From: Phoronis australis
Lineage: Eukaryota; Phoronida; Phoronidae
DNA length: 64,000 nt
Reading direction: 5' to 3'
Assembly (NCBI GenBank): GCA_002633005.1
Contig: NMRA01000064.1
Span: 983,997 to 1,047,996, forward strand
The notes under the pieces are model-generated. The model saw only the letters and a list, made by a program, of their open reading frames with translations, was not told the DNA's origin and did no database searches. This document shows, in pieces, positions 59,222 through 64,000 of the stretch (the stretch's first letter is position 1; the number at the start of each line of letters is the position of its first letter). A program made the translations under genes and the position numbers.

Positions 59222-59654
59222 GTGCCCGGTTGCATGAAACAGTCCCAAATAGGGACTCGGTAGAGTTCCCTAAATCTTCTGTGTATTTGTTTCGTTCTTC
59301 ACTTACAGATGTTATATTTGTCTATCACTTTATCTTCATCGTGAGGTCGTCTTTGAATAATGACATTTTCTAATAATATAACTAAAAACAGCCCTTAATT
59401 AAGTTATAATAATTAGGGACTCGGTTCTTAAATTAGGTGAGTTGCATGGAAAGATAACTTCTTATTTTCAATAATAATGAGAATTCAAGTTATAGTTTAC
59501 TTTCGATTTGTATCAAAGTCAAAAATTGACTTAGTATTGAGACTCCAACAGCATAAGAAGGAATAATCAGTGTTTTCACAAGCTCACAAATGCGCAGTAG
59601 ATTTGGGGAACTTAGCTGAGTCTCTATTAGGGACTGTTTCATGCAACCGGGCAC
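59222..59654. mobile_element. 433-bp transposon with ~39-bp inverted ends and 9-bp duplication
   Basis: The ends GTGCCCGGTTGCATGAAACA and the exact inverse TGTTTCATGCAACCGGGCAC match, and pairing continues through GTCCCAAATAGGGACTC. AGGCTTTCA (59213-59221) and AGGCTTCCA (59655-59663) flank it, a 9-bp target duplication with one mismatch. A 9-bp duplication suggests a Mutator-like mobiliser; 8 bp (hAT, P) cannot be excluded. No coding capacity. Confidence 0.8.
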
Positions 59655-59663
59655 AGGCTTCCA

Positions 59664-60300
59664 AGCTCTTCCTACTTTCTGGCGTGTTTCTGCTTTTCCC
59701 ACTTTTTATTAAAAATCCTAACACTTCCTACTTTTTGGTCTATGAAAGTTTATGGGGTAGTAGATCAAAGGCAGGATTGGACTCTGCTTTCTTCACAACA
59801 TGAGTAACATTTGCCCTTTACAATGGTTCAATCATAGACATTGCATAGACCGGGCGCGCGCTACTCGGATGCATGCTGTTTGCGTTGTCGATATGACGCC
59901 ACATTGGAGAGCGTTACACAGGAAAAAATGGCGAAAACACTGGGAGCTTTGCGGCATCAATCAGAAAGTCGGTGGGCTCGCAGTGTTATGCTTACAGCCA
60001 AACCGTTAAGTTTTTTGGTCCTGCCTTTGAGTCATGGCGGTTTTTTGATTAGGCCATGGAGTTTAGACGTGCTGCCACTAGGCGTAGCGATTATGTGTTG
60101 TTTCCACATCAGTCTTGGTGATTGAGACCATATAAGATCAATTAAAAGATAATTATTGACCATGATATGCTATTATCTAGTGACGAGGCTGTTTGTTAGG
60201 ATTTTTGATATAAAGGTTTTGTTTTTGCGTTGACAAAGACGAATACGACTTCAATTTTTTATGATTAGAAAATACCTTGCGTTTTGCGAAAAAGTATATT
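59664..60300. other. Intergenic, no gene recognised
   Basis: Overlapping short open frames at 59800-60125 have no recognisable domain. A GC-rich patch (CCGGGCGCGCGC) lies near 59850. Confidence 0.4.
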
Positions 60301-60419
60301 CATATTTCCTGGTCTTTGTTATTTCAGAAAATATATGCTTTTACTAGTTGACAAAGCTTAGTTTTTTTATGTACGAGTTAGAATGGAGGCCACTAAATAA
60401 GGTTGGAGATAACCTTAAG
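60301..60419 (+). repeat. Dispersed repeat, copy 2
   Basis: Same orientation and near-identical to 35291-35406, including ATATGCTTTTACTAGTTGAC and GAATGGAGGCCACTAAATAA. The two copies are about 25 kb apart, one in E3 gene intron 1 and one downstream of that gene. Confidence 0.75.
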
Positions 60420-60679
60420 TAAGTATTTGGTATCAATGACTATCCTATGAATTTTTACTTGTTCTGAAAGATTACACCCGCGAACCTACTCGTTAGACAT
60501 CAAAATCAGTACATCTAAGTGAATAATGTATTCTCTGTTGAAATATATACTGCTTTAAAAACTCATTTTAATGTATTCCAAAATCAGATTTCTTTTGTAA
60601 TTAAAACAAACATAACCCTGCAAAATCTATACTTATGTTAAAGTTGATATTGGCTGTACTTCGGGAGCAAGTTTTCGGT

Positions 60680-61075
60680 TATACAGAATTTGTAAAACGC
60701 ACGGCACTTTTCATTGTTCACAGTCTTTATTCCGTTACGTTCGTACTTTCGGAACAAAACTCTACTCTGATCAGGACATAGATGCAGTAACTGACCTAGC
60801 GACATAATAAAAAGACACGCACGATATTTCGAAACATACTTGTTTCACTGTGTGTGTCATCAGCTTATGGTCTGTGGTGGCATTACTGCGTCATTTTATC
60901 TTCACTTGAGAATGAAACAAGTATGTTTCGAAGTATTGTGTGTCTTTTTAATATGTCGCTAGGTCAGTTATTGTATCTATGTTCAGTTGAGAGTAGAGTT
61001 TTGTTCTGAAAGTACGAACGTAACGGAATAAAGACTGTGAACAATGAAAAGTGTGCGTTTAAGAAATTCTGTATA
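60680..61075. repeat. 396-bp palindromic (foldback) element with ~170-bp arms
   Basis: The left arm from TATACAGAATTT is repeated inverted up to AAATTCTGTATA at 61075. Arms share TTTTCATTGTTCACAGTCTT, TATTCCGTTACGTTCGTACT, AACAAAACTCTACTCT, TGACCTAGCGACAT and TCGAAACATACTTGTTTCA. The loop is only about 55 bp. If transcribed it would give a long double-stranded RNA. The termini begin with TA, so a TA-targeting MITE is possible. Confidence 0.8.
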
Positions 61076-62664
61076 AAGTTAATATTGGAAATTTTGTGGA
61101 TTTGCACTCACTGCTTGCTTACATGTGTACGAGCTCTTTGTTTTGTGACTCAAAACTTGCGCAAAAAAGTAAAGTGCATAGTAACCAAAATATCAAACCT
61201 GTACGACTGCATTGCGCATCCAATCTACCCAAAATACAGAATTTTCCACTGGAAACCGAGTGGAAATATACCCAACCGAGCCGGTGTAACATTACATAAT
61301 GACCCCGTGAAAAATGACCCCAGCTATCCTTCACGTGGTCTAAATTTAATATGAAGAAGTTTTAGCCCAGGAAAAAATGACCTCACGTCCCGCGTGAAAA
61401 GGTTCCGGGTGCGGATCCAGAATTTTGATTTAGGGGGCCAATTAAAGGCAGAGGATCACATGCGCGTACCCAGCCTAAAATTTCGCGGTCATGTGGACCT
61501 TTTACTGGAATAACTGAGAAGACGCTGAGTACTAAAAAACAAAAAAAAAAAACGGTGTAGGCCTACTAGGTTCAACCCCATGCGTTGTTCATTCGCTACG
61601 AATTCCTGTGGACTTTTGTCTCGTTTCTTCGGAATTTTTGTTTCTCTGAGAAGAACCGTAATTGCCCACTTGGTCAAATATGGAGAAGGGGGGGGGGGGG
61701 GGGGGGGNGGGCTCTAATAACCACCCCCCAGGTGCGCGCATGTATTAGCCAGGATTTTGCCCCCGAAATGCCCAATGAAAGGTACATTCATAGAGAAGAA
61801 ACAGGATCAATAAAATGACCATGTTTCAGTCGTATAATATCAATGTTCAAGACGAAATCTTAAAACCCTGCAACAGATTTTTGAAATAATTGGGTTTTTT
61901 TCGTTTAATGCAACTTTAAAAGAAATTTATAGAACTTATCTAAGTCCTATTTTGATAACCCCTCATGCGAAAGTGGAACATTTTAAAAGCAATTTTAACA
62001 TTGTTTTAGAGAACAGCGTATAAAATATAAAATCTGAAAATGTCATATGTGTCATACTTTTGGCGGGGACAAGTACTGACTCCACCGAAAGCCAGGCAGT
62101 GAGACCACAGATCCTTGTGGAGTTAAGGCCAGAAATTAAGACTTCAATGCCAAGACACTTTTGATAACTGAACGCGTCATGGTCGTAAATCGGGACTTAC
62201 GACTTAGACTTATTTGAGACCAGACTTACACCCTTGATAGTTCGGGATGTAGGGCGTTGGGACCTGGCAACGGGCGGTGTTATCGCGCAGAAGGCTTTTC
62301 CAAAATTTATCTTCAATTAAAAACATTTTGCTCTTTGACGCAATTGAATTGGAAACCAATGAGGCACAAGCAATATTTTTCAATAAGCGATGACGCTAAG
62401 AACAATCACTTTCGTCTACTCACCAAGCGGAAGACGATCTGAGCATATACTAACACTGGATACTTACTTCGCTTCAATATGTGTACTGAGACTTGGTGAA
62501 CTTGGTGCTAAAGGGGAGTTTTCTCGGGTCACGCGAATCTTGCCATGTCAAAATTATTTGTCTTGTACCTGGTCTAGCAACGTTGGTTTCAGGCAAATGC
62601 GAGTAAGATTAAAGTTAATAATCGCATATCAGACAAAAAGTCACTCCTGAGAAATTATTCCCTG
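61076..62664. other. Region upstream of the four-helix protein gene
   Basis: It holds a poly-G run with an N (61687-61710) and otherwise no coding block I can support. The frame at 61037-61354 starts inside the palindrome arm. The promoter of the downstream gene should lie near the right end; I see no TATA box that I would trust. Confidence 0.45.
61687..61710. other. Poly-G run interrupted by an N
   Basis: About 21 G bases, an N and two more G bases. Assembly uncertainty; could also form a G-quadruplex. Confidence 0.85.
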
Positions 62665-63621
62665 ATGGACAACACGGCAAATGCAGTTTCTCCAACTCCA
62701 ACTCAAAACCATGAGGAGGAAAGCCACGTGCGGCGGACCGTTAAGGAGAACTATGTGTATTTCCAACTTCAAGGCGTAGCGTTGCTACTGTCCTCCGTTA
62801 CCTCGATCGTGCTAGCCGTCGTCGTGTTTCTCCTTTTCGACAACACTCGATATTACCACGGACTATGGGGTGGACCATATACACTAGCACTTTCCATTTT
62901 GACTTTTGTTGCAATGAAGAAAAGAACTCTCCGCCTAATGCGCATCCTGTTGTACGCGTCTGCATTCGGAATACTCGTAGGAATCGCTCAGTTTCTGATT
63001 AGCACCGTGGACATCAGATTCACCGTTGTCGCTAAACATGACTTTTCTGACGAAGGCGGATTAACACGCCGCGCAATCGAGATGGCCGTCAGTGGCACGA
63101 TAATATTTCAGATCGTGCTCTGCATTATCAGTTGTGTCAACATCCGTAAAATATGGCGAAGGAGAGAGGAGAGGACTCAGGGACAAGTAATGACTCCACC
63201 TCCGCCAGACAGTGCAGAACCACAGCTCCCAACAAATCTGCCACCTCAGTATTACATGTGCTCCTCTTACTACGGCGGGAACCCCCAGTTCATGCCACCG
63301 TCACCACAAGTTCTCAGAATGCCACCATATCCGGGCACACAGTCGTTCACGATCACTCCGCCACCACCATACGGCTATCAGACCGGTACATATTTTCCCT
63401 CGATGCTGCCGCCATCAAATCCTGCAAGCTCACTTTCAAAATTACCAGGAAGCAGCGTTCAGCCAGGCGTGACAGCCCCGCCTCCAGGTCCTTTGGCAAC
63501 CATGTCTCAACAACCAGTACCCCAATTCCAACAACCTCCACCTTCAGTAACTTCGGAAAACAACACTATTCAAAATATGACTGCGCCAACACTTCCGTCC
63601 AGTTTTCAAACAGCAAAATAA
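62665..63621 (+). CDS. Four-helix membrane protein with proline-rich PPxY tail, 318 residues
   Basis: Single uninterrupted frame, ATG 62665 to TAA 63621. Four hydrophobic segments lie at about residues 36-58, 66-84, 93-114 and 139-160, with a short charged N-terminus (1-34) and an Arg-rich stretch after TM4 (RKIWRRREER). Residues 176-318 are rich in Pro, Ser, Gln and Tyr and hold PPQY (193-196) and PPPY (233-236), class I WW-domain ligands as used by Nedd4-type ubiquitin ligases. The topology resembles CD20/MS4A- or MARVEL-like four-helix proteins, but I recognise no specific family. Codon use looks more GC-rich than nearby non-coding DNA. A poly(A) signal follows at 63833. No introns are visible; an upstream non-coding exon is possible. 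Confidence 0.85.
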   Translation: MDNTANAVSPTPTQNHEEESHVRRTVKENYVYFQLQGVALLLSSVTSIVLAVVVFLLFDNTRYYHGLWGGPYTLALSILTFVAMKKRTLRLMRILLYASAFGILVGIAQFLISTVDIRFTVVAKHDFSDEGGLTRRAIEMAVSGTIIFQIVLCIISCVNIRKIWRRREERTQGQVMTPPPPDSAEPQLPTNLPPQYYMCSSYYGGNPQFMPPSPQVLRMPPYPGTQSFTITPPPPYGYQTGTYFPSMLPPSNPASSLSKLPGSSVQPGVTAPPPGPLATMSQQPVPQFQQPPPSVTSENNTIQNMTAPTLPSSFQTAK

Positions 63622-63832
63622 AGTGCCCGCGTCTGTGAACAACGACTCTTGGTTTGACACTCGCACTGAACTTGACGTCGTCAACTCTTTCAATTGGGAA
63701 CCCATTCGTAGACGTTGAGCAACTGACCACGAAAATGAAATCGTCAGCAAACAGGACTTCCCATTTTAAATACATTTGGAACAATGTGAAAATTCCGACG
63801 TCTAAAACGCAATTCTGGTGAACTAAATATTC

Positions 63833-63838
63833 AATAAA
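63833..63838 (+). terminator. Candidate poly(A) signal of the four-helix protein gene
   Basis: AATAAA in ATTCAATAAAAACGG, 212 bp after the stop codon, giving a compact 3' UTR. Downstream sequence is GT-rich (GTTTGGCCTGTTCTAGTTGTC). Confidence 0.65.
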
Positions 63839-64000
63839 AACGGTCAGTTTGGCCTGTTCTAGTTGTCATTCGCTTGAATGTGAATTGAACATGTTTACAT
63901 GTTGACCAAAAAGATCTTTTTCCTCCATGCAGGCAAATACCGTTTCCTAAGGTCATCGTAGAATGTACATTCGGTAACAAAATGATATTCTGACTCGACA

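Noticed and set aside
63153-63638. 161-codon frame overlapping the four-helix protein gene
   Set aside because: It is an out-of-frame shadow of the proline-rich tail; the in-frame product has coherent membrane topology.

Overview
The window is animal nuclear DNA. Its genes are built of short exons with GT/AG junctions and kilobase-scale introns, its intergenic DNA is AT-rich, and it is full of short inverted-repeat transposons, truncated non-LTR retrotransposons and minisatellites. The protein families (SLC18B1-like transporter, UBALD, MGRN1/RNF157) are metazoan. The repeat style suggests a marine invertebrate, perhaps a non-vertebrate deuterostome (amphioxus, hemichordate or echinoderm), but the species cannot be fixed from sequence alone. 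Three homopolymer C/G runs, each broken by a single N, look like assembly artefacts.

Layout. (1) 575-6804, minus: the first five coding exons of an SLC18B1-like vesicular transporter, continuing off the left edge. (2) 6805-19020: intergenic, with several MITE-like elements and no gene I can support. (3) 19020-31217, minus: a three-exon UBALD (UBA-like domain) gene of 121 residues; its 9.9-kb second intron holds a TTAA-flanked, THAP-encoding Kolobok-like element and a LINE 3' end. (4) 31218-31661: a 444-bp divergent promoter. (5) 31662-57130, plus: an MGRN1/RNF157-type RING E3 ligase gene, reconstructed as 13 coding exons giving 599 residues, plus one alternative exon. Its introns hold nested foldback elements, four minisatellites, a degenerate LINE with a YADD motif, and a long dimeric repeat array. 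Its 3' UTR appears to run to a poly(A) signal at 59053 and contains a broken GIY-YIG domain. (6) 59222-61075: a transposon with an apparent 9-bp target duplication and a 396-bp palindrome. (7) 62665-63621, plus: an intronless four-helix membrane protein with a proline-rich tail carrying PPxY motifs.

How the genes relate. The strongest biological signal is the head-to-head UBALD-MGRN1/RNF157 pair. As I recall, the human genome keeps the same pair twice (UBALD1-MGRN1 on 16p13.3 and UBALD2-RNF157 on 17q25), so this locus looks like the single pre-duplication version of an ancient bidirectional gene pair. Within the ligase gene, two phase 2 to phase 0 exons (51159-51273 and 52429-52522) can only be used one at a time without breaking the frame. 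The choice adds or removes a basic, NLS-like cluster. The transporter and the four-helix protein have no evident functional link to this pair.
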